NCBI RefSeq assembly: GCF_025398315.1
Contig: NZ_JAODOQ010000001.1
Span: 3,968,001 to 4,032,000, forward strand
DNA length: 64,000 bases
DNA from: Shewanella phaeophyticola
Lineage (GTDB): Bacteria > Pseudomonadota > Gammaproteobacteria > Enterobacterales > Shewanellaceae
Direction of reading: 5' to 3'
Shown here in pieces: positions 47,690-54,738 of this stretch. Under the pieces are notes generated by a model. The model had not been told where the DNA came from. It saw only the letters and a list, made by a program, of their open reading frames with translations, and ran no database searches. Numbering within the stretch: position 1 is the stretch's first letter; every line of letters starts with the position of its first letter. Position numbers and translations under genes: made by a program.

Positions 47690-48040
47690 TTACTCAACAA
47701 TCAGTACACCCTTGTACATTTGCATCTGGCAATGAAATGGATACTCACCTTTCTCCAGTGCCGGTAAGGCTATCGTCGTCGTTTTCTCCAGCGCTAAATC
47801 TTGGCTAATCTCCAAGTCGGGTAGCAAGACAGTGGCTGAACATCCGGATTTATCTTGGCGTAAAAAGGTTATCTCTGTTGGTGTATTAGCCGAAATTTTA
47901 ATTCGTGCTGGCGTATACACACCGTCTTTAACCAGTATCAATGTACTAGCGTCAACACTAGAATCGTTTGCCGGTTTATATAGCCAAAACCACCAAATGA
48001 TAAAACCGATTAATGCGATACACAGTAAATTAATTAACAT
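47690..48040 (-). CDS. Membrane-anchored cupredoxin-like protein
   Basis: The 116-residue protein has one N-terminal membrane anchor (LLCIALIGFIIWWFWLY), then a cupredoxin domain of the EfeO/Cupredoxin_1 type: GVYTPARIKISANTPTEITF, FLRQDKSGCSATVLLPDL and YPFHCQMQMYKGVLIVE. The Cys in GCSA and the HCQMQM segment could bind copper. It lies 10 bases after the copper ATPase gene, so the two are probably co-transcribed. Confidence 0.75.
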   Translation of the reverse strand: MLINLLCIALIGFIIWWFWLYKPANDSSVDASTLILVKDGVYTPARIKISANTPTEITFLRQDKSGCSATVLLPDLEISQDLALEKTTTIALPALEKGEYPFHCQMQMYKGVLIVE

Positions 48041-48050
48041 ATTATGCCTC

Positions 48051-50300
48051 CTAGTGTTCCTTGGCTTTAAACAAACGTAAACGGTTAGCGTTACTCACTA
48101 CGGTAAGTGATGAAAAGGCCATCGCAGCGCCAGCAATCACTGGATTTAGCAAAATACCAAAAACAGGAAAAAGCACACCTGCTGCTAAGGGAATACCCGC
48201 GACGTTGTATATAAACGCGCCAAACAAGTTTTGTTTAATGTTGCGCAGCGTTGCTTTACTAATGGCTATCGCATCGGCTAAGCCATGAAGTGATCCGCGC
48301 ATTAAGGTCACATCAGCGCTTTCTATCGCCACATCAGTGCCTGTTCCAATAGCAAAGCCAACATCGGCTAACGCTAATGCGGGGGCGTCATTAATCCCAT
48401 CGCCAGTCATGCCAACCACTTCATTTTGTTGCTGAAGTTCAGCTACTTTATTGGCTTTATCTTCTGGCATGACTTCTGCGAAAAAATCATCAATACCAAC
48501 TTTTTTAGCCACTGCTGCGGCGGTCGCTTTATTGTCCCCGGTTAACATAATCACTTTGATGCCATTGAGTTTCAGTCTCGCAATCGCTTCAATTGAATCA
48601 GGCTTTATCGGATCTGATACCGCAATAATAGCCAGTAATTGCCCTGCAAGCGCTAAATACATTGGTGTTTTAGCATTTTCAGCTAACACTTGAGCCTTAG
48701 CTTCGTGAAGGCCAATATCAATATGTTTATCTAACATCAGTTTTAAATTACCAAATAGTAATGTCTGGCCATCCACTTCAGCTTCTACACCTTTACCTGA
48801 AATGGCATTGAAGTGCTCAGTGTCAATGGCTTCTATACCTCTATCATTCGCACTTTCTACAATAGCTTGCGCGAGTGGATGTTCGGAGTGACTTTCGATT
48901 CCAGCAGACAAGGCAAGTACCTGCTCTTCACTGTCGGCATTAACCAAAATAATATCGGTAACTTGCGGTTTACCTTCAGTAATGGTGCCGGTTTTATCTA
49001 TTATCATGGCGGTTATTTTAGACGCGGTTTGCAATGCTTCACCGTTACGAATAAGCACCCCCGATTCAGCTGCCTTACCAACGCCAACCATCACTGACAT
49101 TGGCGTTGCGAGACCTAGCGCACAAGGACAAGCAATAATTAATATTGTTGTTGCAGACACGATGGCAAATACACTTGACGGCTCAGAGCCAAAATTAAAC
49201 CACACCATGGCACTGACTATAGCGATGATCATAATAGCGGGCACAAAGTAAGCGGCTATGACATCTGCTAAACGCCCAATCGGCGGCTTAGAGTTTTGCG
49301 CCCGTTTGACCATACTAATAATGCGAGCCAGTGCGGTATCCTTACCTACACGAGTGGCTTTAAATATGATTGAGCCTGATTTATTCAAGGTGCCAGTGAC
49401 CACATCGTCACCTATCACTTTTTCAACAGGCATTGGCTCACCGGTCAACATTGATTCATCAATGGTGCTGTTACCCTCAAAAACCACCCCATCGACTGGA
49501 ATTTTTTCGCCAGGGCGAACTTTTACATGATCATTAAGTAATACATGAGCAATATCGATGTCGAGGTCTTTCCCATCACGGATAACCCGAGCAGTTTTAG
49601 CTTGCAAACCAATGAGACGCTTAATCGCTTCAGAGGTTTTACCGCGCGCTTTAACTTCTAGTGCTAAACCAAGATTAATTAAACCAATAATCATTGCGGT
49701 CGCTTCAAAGTAAACATGTCTTGCCATCTCGGGGAACAATTGTGGAAATGAAACAATCAACATCGAGTAAACCCAAGCAGTACCGGTACCTAAGGCAATG
49801 AGGGTGTCCATATTGGCATTATGGTTTAAAAATGATTTCCAAGCGCCGATATAAAAATGCCTACCTGATATAAGCATAATTGCCAGAGTCACCACACCGA
49901 CCAGTCCCCACACAGTTTGCTCTAATAGGGTTGATACCGTCATTTCGCCAATAAAAAGTCCATAAATCATCAACGGGATACCGACGGACAAGGCGATAAT
50001 GGTATGGCGTAATAAACTTTTATAATGTTGTAAATCAGCCTGTTCTTTCTCGTTCATGGCATCTTCTGCCGACTCAGCCTGTATTTGAGTGGCATTATAA
50101 CCAGCGCTTTCTACTGCTTTTATAATCAACTCGGCAGATGCGTTACCCGAAACAAGTACTGTTCTGTCGGCAAAGTTCATTTCGGCCGAATCAACGCCTT
50201 GCACGCTGTTAATCGCTTTTTCAATTTTGCCAACACAACTCGCGCAACCTGCGCCGAGGATATTGAGTTGTATTGTAGTATGGCCTGTTTTAGTCATCAC
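48051..50300 (-). CDS. copA: Cu(I)-transporting P1B-type ATPase CopA
   Basis: The 749-residue pump exports Cu(I) from cytoplasm to periplasm. One N-terminal metal-binding domain (GAGCASCVGKIEKA) precedes the TM6 signature IACPCALGLATPMSVM, the phosphorylation site DKTGTITEGKP, the hinge VGMTGDGINDAPALALADVG and the closing helices FIYNVAGIPLAAGVLFPVFG, MAFSSLTVVSNANRLRLF. The YN and MxxSS residues in the last helices mark the Cu(I) class (P1B-1). It overlaps the upstream regulator gene by 4 bases. The frame is intact. Confidence 0.96.
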   Translation of the reverse strand: MMTKTGHTTIQLNILGAGCASCVGKIEKAINSVQGVDSAEMNFADRTVLVSGNASAELIIKAVESAGYNATQIQAESAEDAMNEKEQADLQHYKSLLRHTIIALSVGIPLMIYGLFIGEMTVSTLLEQTVWGLVGVVTLAIMLISGRHFYIGAWKSFLNHNANMDTLIALGTGTAWVYSMLIVSFPQLFPEMARHVYFEATAMIIGLINLGLALEVKARGKTSEAIKRLIGLQAKTARVIRDGKDLDIDIAHVLLNDHVKVRPGEKIPVDGVVFEGNSTIDESMLTGEPMPVEKVIGDDVVTGTLNKSGSIIFKATRVGKDTALARIISMVKRAQNSKPPIGRLADVIAAYFVPAIMIIAIVSAMVWFNFGSEPSSVFAIVSATTILIIACPCALGLATPMSVMVGVGKAAESGVLIRNGEALQTASKITAMIIDKTGTITEGKPQVTDIILVNADSEEQVLALSAGIESHSEHPLAQAIVESANDRGIEAIDTEHFNAISGKGVEAEVDGQTLLFGNLKLMLDKHIDIGLHEAKAQVLAENAKTPMYLALAGQLLAIIAVSDPIKPDSIEAIARLKLNGIKVIMLTGDNKATAAAVAKKVGIDDFFAEVMPEDKANKVAELQQQNEVVGMTGDGINDAPALALADVGFAIGTGTDVAIESADVTLMRGSLHGLADAIAISKATLRNIKQNLFGAFIYNVAGIPLAAGVLFPVFGILLNPVIAGAAMAFSSLTVVSNANRLRLFKAKEH

Positions 50301-50767
50301 TTAATCTCCATTGAAGCTTTATCAACATAATGGGGAACTCCTAATTCTTCTGAAACTATATCCTCTTGATTTGTATTCTCTATTAAATGGCAAATCATGT
50401 TTCCTGTGGGTATGTTGTCAGGCATTTGAGACCAATCTTGTATCGCCTTAGAAAGCTTACTTCTTAATTGCACCATTTCGTTGAACTGTTGCTCAGTTTC
50501 AAGCAGCTTTACTTTAATTAATTCGCGTACAAGTTGACATGCACTATCCCCAAGATCAGTCTTAGAAAAAATAACTTTAATATCTTCGACAGAAAATCCT
50601 AAATTTCGAGCACTCAAAATAAATTGCATCCTCACCATATCTTTATGGTTGAATGTTTTATAACCATTATTGGGAGATTTGCTTGGATTGAGTAATCCAA
50701 TTCGAGTATAAAAACGCACAGTATCAGCGGATACACCCAATTTATTAGCGAGTTGAGCCACTTTCAT
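50297..50767 (-). CDS. MerR-family metal regulator of the copper ATPase gene
   Basis: The 156-residue activator has the MerR helix-turn-helix (MKVAQLANKLGVSADTVRFY, TRIGLL) and a dimerisation helix. It is translationally coupled to the Cu(I) ATPase gene, as a CueR would be. The metal site is not standard CueR: Cys77 (GDSACQLV) sits where Zn/Cd/Pb sensors such as ZntR carry Cys and CueR has Ser. The two-Cys loop of CueR is reduced to one Cys (Cys126, NMICHLIE). So the metal specificity is uncertain, and the symbol cueR is withheld. Confidence 0.85.
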   Translation of the reverse strand: MKVAQLANKLGVSADTVRFYTRIGLLNPSKSPNNGYKTFNHKDMVRMQFILSARNLGFSVEDIKVIFSKTDLGDSACQLVRELIKVKLLETEQQFNEMVQLRSKLSKAIQDWSQMPDNIPTGNMICHLIENTNQEDIVSEELGVPHYVDKASMEIK

Positions 50768-50797
50768 ACAACCTCCAAACCATCATAAATAACTACG

Positions 50798-50810
50798 ATA
50801 GTTCAACTAT
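50798..50810. promoter_or_regulatory. Palindromic site upstream of the merR-copA pair
   Basis: ATAGTTCAACTAT is a perfect 13-bp palindrome 30 bases upstream of the MerR-family start. It resembles the dyads these regulators bind between stretched -35 and -10 elements, but clear hexamers are not evident. Confidence 0.4.
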
Positions 50811-50854
50811 AACTCTGTGTGTAACACACAGCTCAAGAAGTATATTAGGTATTG

Positions 50855-50879
50855 ATAGGGCGCTATGATAGCGCCCTAT
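50855..50879 (-). terminator. Terminator after the DUF2057 gene
   Basis: ATAGGGCGCTAT and ATAGCGCCCTAT form a perfect 12-bp stem 9 bases past the DUF2057 stop. No long T run follows, so it may be only a weak terminator. Confidence 0.55.
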
Positions 50880-50887
50880 TAATCCAA

Positions 50888-51322
50888 TTAATGATTCATC
50901 ATTTTACTGTGTTGTTTCATAATGATAGACATTAACTCTGCATGGTTAACCAGCTTAACTGATTCGCCTTTTAAGCTAGCCGTGTCTATTGTGATCTGAG
51001 GGGAGTCGATAAATTTGCGAGCAGATTTTGTAGTGAAAATATCCTTAGCTCTAACCTGAATATCTTCGTTCTTAGTTAAATTCAAACTCCAATATAATGC
51101 ATCAGATTTTACAAAATTAGTGTCATCTGCTCCCGTTGAGTAAACATCATAAAACTGAAGTTCAAGCAAATGCTGACCAGGTTCAATGTCAATCTGTCCC
51201 TTATTAGCCACAGACTGGCCATCAACGGAAGTAAAAATAAGATAATCAGGTAATGTAATAGTAGCAGCCATTGAAACTGTGCTAGCTAAAGATAAAAGTG
51301 TAATTGCGATAAATTTTTTCAT
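50888..51322 (-). CDS. Exported DUF2057 (YccT-like) protein
   Basis: The 144-residue protein (from MKKFIAITLLSLASTVSMAA) is exported and matches the YccT/DUF2057 family: LPDYLIFTSVDGQSV, IDIEPGQHLLELQFYDVYST and LTKNEDIQVRAKDIFTTKSA. E. coli YccT has been linked to curli control (CsgI). Here it follows a small CopL-like gene and lies behind the metal regulator, so a role tied to metal stress is possible but not shown. The ATG at 51322 is preferred over one 30 bases upstream because the signal peptide starts here. Confidence 0.75.
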   Translation of the reverse strand: MKKFIAITLLSLASTVSMAATITLPDYLIFTSVDGQSVANKGQIDIEPGQHLLELQFYDVYSTGADDTNFVKSDALYWSLNLTKNEDIQVRAKDIFTTKSARKFIDSPQITIDTASLKGESVKLVNHAELMSIIMKQHSKMMNH

Positions 51323-51413
51323 AAGAAACTCCAGAAGCTTTATGATGCTCATAAGTAAACGAGCAACAAAAATCTTTATAAATTAATAGTAAGTGATTAA
51401 TTAAAATAAAGAA

Positions 51414-51752
51414 TTAAGCAATTGGAGGGGGATTTTGACTTCCAAGCGAAGCCGGAGTTGATATCCATAAAGTCGAGTCAACTTTAGAACTTGTGAATAG
51501 ATTGTTAATTAAATTTGAGCCCGATAACAAAACAAATGCATTAGCGACTACATGGCAATGGCTAATACAGTGGCTTGAATCTTCGGCACAACAGTTATCG
51601 TCATCACAATCATTGTCCATCATAACTGAATGTGACATAGAGTTAGATTGCATACTTGATTCAGACATATCGCTAGACATAGCATTACTTGGCACTAATA
51701 ACTGTGTTATTAATGTCAATATAACTGCTAAATTTAGCAAAATCTTAATCAT
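51414..51752 (-). CDS. Small CopL-like secreted protein heading the DUF2057 unit
   Basis: The 112-residue protein has a signal peptide (MIKILLNLAVILTLITQLLV), Met/Ser repeats (SSDMSESSMQSNSMSHSVMM), a Cys/His block DDDNCCAEDSSHCISHCH and a C-terminus ending NPPPIA. The layout matches the CopL-like proteins at 39762 and 46555, though it is more diverged (PPPIA for RPPIF). It precedes the DUF2057 gene. Metal binding is inferred from composition. Confidence 0.6.
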   Translation of the reverse strand: MIKILLNLAVILTLITQLLVPSNAMSSDMSESSMQSNSMSHSVMMDNDCDDDNCCAEDSSHCISHCHVVANAFVLLSGSNLINNLFTSSKVDSTLWISTPASLGSQNPPPIA

Positions 51753-52140
51753 GCTATTATACTCAATTTAATTATATGGACTATGTTAGCAAATTTTAGA
51801 ATCAAATTCCATGATGTAAGTCACAATCCTAGGTCTATTAAACTATTCAATGAATCCTTACTTGACATAACACTGGTGAGATGCAGACCTGGGCGGGATA
51901 TGTGCTCTGTACTATTTAGATATACCCAAGGGATGTTGCAGAGAGCACAGAACTCAGAGCTACCGAGAGAATAGTGTTAACAATGCTTATGGAAATAACT
52001 GTTATGATGTTATGCAATAAAGAAAGCTGCTTTAGTAAAACGTAGAATGGGCAAAGGAGTATTTAATTATTAAACCTACCGTTTGGATTAACCCTGGTGT
52101 TGTCACAATATATGGCTCTAGCATAGATGCTGACGCTCAT

Positions 52141-52818
52141 ATGCATCATGCAATACAAGTGATATGGCTCTTCAGTGATTCGCGTTGTAATTTGAATGGA
52201 AGAAAGATAACAGGTGTAACGGTAATCGATTCAAAAGTTGATCATCAACTGGAAATGGTTGAAGGTTGGGTGTTACTTATTGAACCGAAAAGTAATTTGG
52301 GACGGGAGTTGGTTACTAAATTAATGGGTCAACCATTTAAGTCATTTAGAACAACTTTTTCAGAATCAGTTAATAAACCGTCTCAAACAGACGATTTTAT
52401 TGAATTTTTAACACCTGTATTTGACGAATTAAAACTTACAAAACAGTTCTTAGTTGTTAATAAAAGCACAGTGGAAGATAGACGCATTCAACAATTGTTA
52501 ATTGAATTAGATCAGTGTCTATATGGCGATTGTATCAAACCTACTAATTGGCGAGCTTCTGAAGTCGCTAACCAATTAGCTTTATCTGAAAGTCGTTTTC
52601 TTCATTTATTTAGTATAGAGTTAGGTATTGCGTGGCGACCATATTTATTATGGCGAAGAATGATCTGTGCTATTCAAGCGTTAATTAATGGTAACTCTGC
52701 TACAGATGCTGCTCATCTGGCTGGTTTTTCAGATAGTGCTCATTTAAGTCGAACATTTCGAAATAACTTCGGTATGACAATAAGGCAAGCTCATACTCTT
52801 TTCAAAAAAGTTAGCTAG
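52141..52818 (+). CDS. AraC-family transcriptional regulator
   Basis: The C-terminal AraC domain has both helix-turn-helices: WRASEVANQLALSESRFLHL and ATDAAHLAGFSDSAHLSRTF, then RNNFGMTIRQAHTLF. The N-terminal part is a cupin-like sensor. The first ATG is at 52141, but the same frame stays open about 100 bases further up and encodes PTVWINPGVVTIYGSSIDAD, which suits the sensor domain, with no ATG, GTG or TTG. An AGGAG site lies 6-8 bases before an ATT-ATT pair (52069). The true start may therefore be a rare ATT or be hidden by a base error. Effector unknown. Confidence 0.82.
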   Translation: MHHAIQVIWLFSDSRCNLNGRKITGVTVIDSKVDHQLEMVEGWVLLIEPKSNLGRELVTKLMGQPFKSFRTTFSESVNKPSQTDDFIEFLTPVFDELKLTKQFLVVNKSTVEDRRIQQLLIELDQCLYGDCIKPTNWRASEVANQLALSESRFLHLFSIELGIAWRPYLLWRRMICAIQALINGNSATDAAHLAGFSDSAHLSRTFRNNFGMTIRQAHTLFKKVS

Positions 52819-52883
52819 TTTATTCAAGTTTTCTGTTGAGTGGTTGGTTATTCTAGTACAAACTCATTGAATAGGAATTTCTC

Positions 52884-53015
52884 ATGAAACTCAAACTAAG
52901 CAGATCTATTTTAATCATCGTTGCATTGATAATCGTATTGGCAAGCTTAATACACGGCATCATTGCTGATATATCGATTTTTCATGGTCTGATTTTACAC
53001 CCCATCTTTTTTTAG
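52884..53015 (+). CDS. Small membrane peptide, probably longer than its frame shows
   Basis: A 43-codon gene with an AGGAAT site upstream codes one hydrophobic helix (SILIIVALIIVLASLIHGII). It ends at a T7 run. If one T is added there, the frame continues through FLVGLSLAAFSVEGSKCD, a second helix, and stops inside the GTG start of the transglutaminase-like gene. That would give a two-helix protein of about 58 residues, translationally linked to the next gene. Function is unknown. Confidence 0.5.
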   Translation: MKLKLSRSILIIVALIIVLASLIHGIIADISIFHGLILHPIFF

Positions 53016-53057
53016 TTGGACTTTCTTTGGCTGCATTCAGTGTAGAGGGGAGTAAAT

Positions 53058-53777
53058 GTGACTAAATTATCAAAAAATTTATTAAAACATACCCCAATGT
53101 TGGATTTTAACCATCCGCAAATTCAAAGTTTGATTGAACAACGACAGTGGCGAGATTTATCGCAATATGATGCCATTGGCGAAATTTATAACTATGTACG
53201 AGATGAAATTTGTTTTGGCTATAACGCAGATGACCGAATACCTGCAAGCCAAGTATTTAGTGATGGTTATGGACAGTGTAATACTAAAGGTACTTTGTTG
53301 ATTGCGTTGTTACGCGCTGTTGGTATTTCTGCACGCTTGCATGGTTTTACTATTTACAACCAATTACAACGTGGTGCAATCCCGAACTATATATTCTTCT
53401 TTGCACCAAAACGTATTCTTCATAGTTGGGTTGAGGTTTTTTACAATGAACGTTGGATTAACTTGGAAGGTTACATCATCGATAAGCCTTATCTTAAACA
53501 AATTCAGAGTCGTTTTGTTGAGCCAAGCAAGTGCTTTTCAGGCTTTGGTATTGCAACTAAATGTCTTGCAAGACCCGATGTGGACTGGATAGGCAAAGAT
53601 ACTTATATACAAAGTGACGGCATTGCAGATGACTTTGGTATATATGAGCAGCCAGATGATTTTTACTCAAAACACGGTAGTAACCTTACAGGGATTAAAA
53701 AGGTTCTTTTTCGTTATGCGCTACGTCATTTAATAAATATAAATGTGAAAAAAATTCGTTCTAATGGCGTAATGTGA
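53058..53777 (+). CDS. Transglutaminase-like cysteine-protease-fold protein
   Basis: The 239-residue protein matches the transglutaminase-like superfamily. The putative catalytic Cys lies in FSDGYGQCNTKGTLLIALLR, the His in HSWVEVFYNERWINLEG, and an Asp/Glu follows within the same strand. The start GTG at 53058 follows GAGGGGAG. No signal peptide is seen. Such proteins act as proteases or amidases. The substrate here is unknown, and the link to metal resistance is only by position, behind an AraC regulator and a membrane peptide. Confidence 0.75.
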   Translation: MTKLSKNLLKHTPMLDFNHPQIQSLIEQRQWRDLSQYDAIGEIYNYVRDEICFGYNADDRIPASQVFSDGYGQCNTKGTLLIALLRAVGISARLHGFTIYNQLQRGAIPNYIFFFAPKRILHSWVEVFYNERWINLEGYIIDKPYLKQIQSRFVEPSKCFSGFGIATKCLARPDVDWIGKDTYIQSDGIADDFGIYEQPDDFYSKHGSNLTGIKKVLFRYALRHLININVKKIRSNGVM

Positions 53778-53951
53778 GGTAAACATCTAAAAAACCACAT
53801 AGCATAGTTAATTTTGTAACTGTGCCACTACATATACAGGTTATTTATTAGTGCTAATTCACAGCTATTCCAATCAAACGATGGTTAGTTTGAGCTATGT
53901 AACAATTGCATTCTAGGGTTGAATCCAATCCTAGAATGCAAATAGCCCTTA

Positions 53952-54311
53952 TTAAAAAAGGTTATGCTCAGTTACAGCTATAACATCGCCATATTTATCT
54001 ACTCTAAAATACAATGTCTTATTATCGTGAGAATTCGTAGCACTCACAACATAAACTCCATCATTAACACTTATAATATTCACATCTTCATTCTTAATGG
54101 TTCCCCATGAAAACTTTAGCTTACCAGCATCATAACCAAAATCTTCGAGTATCATTTTATGTATTTTTTTAATGACAATGTTTGTTATCTTTTCTTCATT
54201 CAAATGAGAGTGTCTTTTATGGATCATACTTTTCATTCTATCTGGATGTGCAAAAGAATAATTACAATTAAAAGAAATAACGATAACTATAAAAGAAAAT
54301 AAATACCTCAT
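53952..54311 (-). CDS. Small exported His-containing protein of the czc operon (DUF6488-like)
   Basis: The 119-residue protein has a signal peptide (ending NYSFAHP), then HKRHSHLNEEKITNIVIKKI and the compact segment LKFSWGTIKNEDVNIISVND with a final FRVDKYGDVIAVTEHNLF. It resembles the small periplasmic proteins (DUF6488 type) found beside czc pumps. It is the last gene of the czc operon, after the PII-like gene. Metal binding by the N-terminal His cluster is inferred. Confidence 0.55.
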   Translation of the reverse strand: MRYLFSFIVIVISFNCNYSFAHPDRMKSMIHKRHSHLNEEKITNIVIKKIHKMILEDFGYDAGKLKFSWGTIKNEDVNIISVNDGVYVVSATNSHDNKTLYFRVDKYGDVIAVTEHNLF

Positions 54312-54341
54312 AAATATGCCTTATTATTTTAAACTTAGCAT

Positions 54342-54656
54342 CTAAAAGCCACCAATTGGAAGAATTTTTTCAATTGGACTAACGTAAACCCACCCAGAAA
54401 TTTCCGTTCCAATTTTACCTATTTTTCTAATAATTGATATAACTTCATCTACTTGTTCATCTTCACATATTAGAGACAGCTGAGCTTCGGAAATAGTTAC
54501 ACCTGCTTCAGAAGAATATACTAACTCACTTTCCTGAAGAGCTTTCAATGTTCCTTTGACATCAAATATTGATATATTTCCGAAGCCAGCATCTTGTAAT
54601 GCTTGTATAACATCTGCAGACCTTACATGGTGAATTAATGCATTAATTTTTTTCAT
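54342..54656 (-). CDS. PII-like signalling protein of the czc operon
   Basis: The 104-residue protein (from MKKINALIHHVRSADVIQAL) folds like a PII ferredoxin unit: FGNISIFDVKGTLKAL, then the T-loop-like segment with SEAQLSLICEDEQVDEVISI and IRKIGKIGTEISGWVYVSPI. PII-like proteins encoded beside metal pumps form a known but little-studied branch. The T-loop lacks the uridylylated Tyr and YRG motif of GlnB, so nitrogen signalling is unlikely. It follows czcA by 83 bases with a hairpin between. Confidence 0.75.
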   Translation of the reverse strand: MKKINALIHHVRSADVIQALQDAGFGNISIFDVKGTLKALQESELVYSSEAGVTISEAQLSLICEDEQVDEVISIIRKIGKIGTEISGWVYVSPIEKILPIGGF

Positions 54657-54687
54657 ATTTTTACCTGTCAATTTGAAATTATACTTA

Positions 54688-54723
54688 AAGGGATTACGGA
54701 CAACTCGAACACCGCAATCCCTT
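54688..54723 (-). terminator. Hairpin between czcA and the PII-like gene
   Basis: AAGGGATT-A-CGG and CCG-C-AATCCCTT pair over an 11-bp stem with one mismatch and a 12-base loop. It lies just downstream of the czcA stop on the minus strand and could end the transcript or attenuate the PII-like gene. Confidence 0.45.
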
Positions 54724-54738
54724 CTCCATACTTAAAAT

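Noticed and set aside
51783..51974. 63-codon open frame upstream of the AraC gene
   Set aside because: It lies in the divergent promoter region and lacks family features and a convincing ribosome-binding site.
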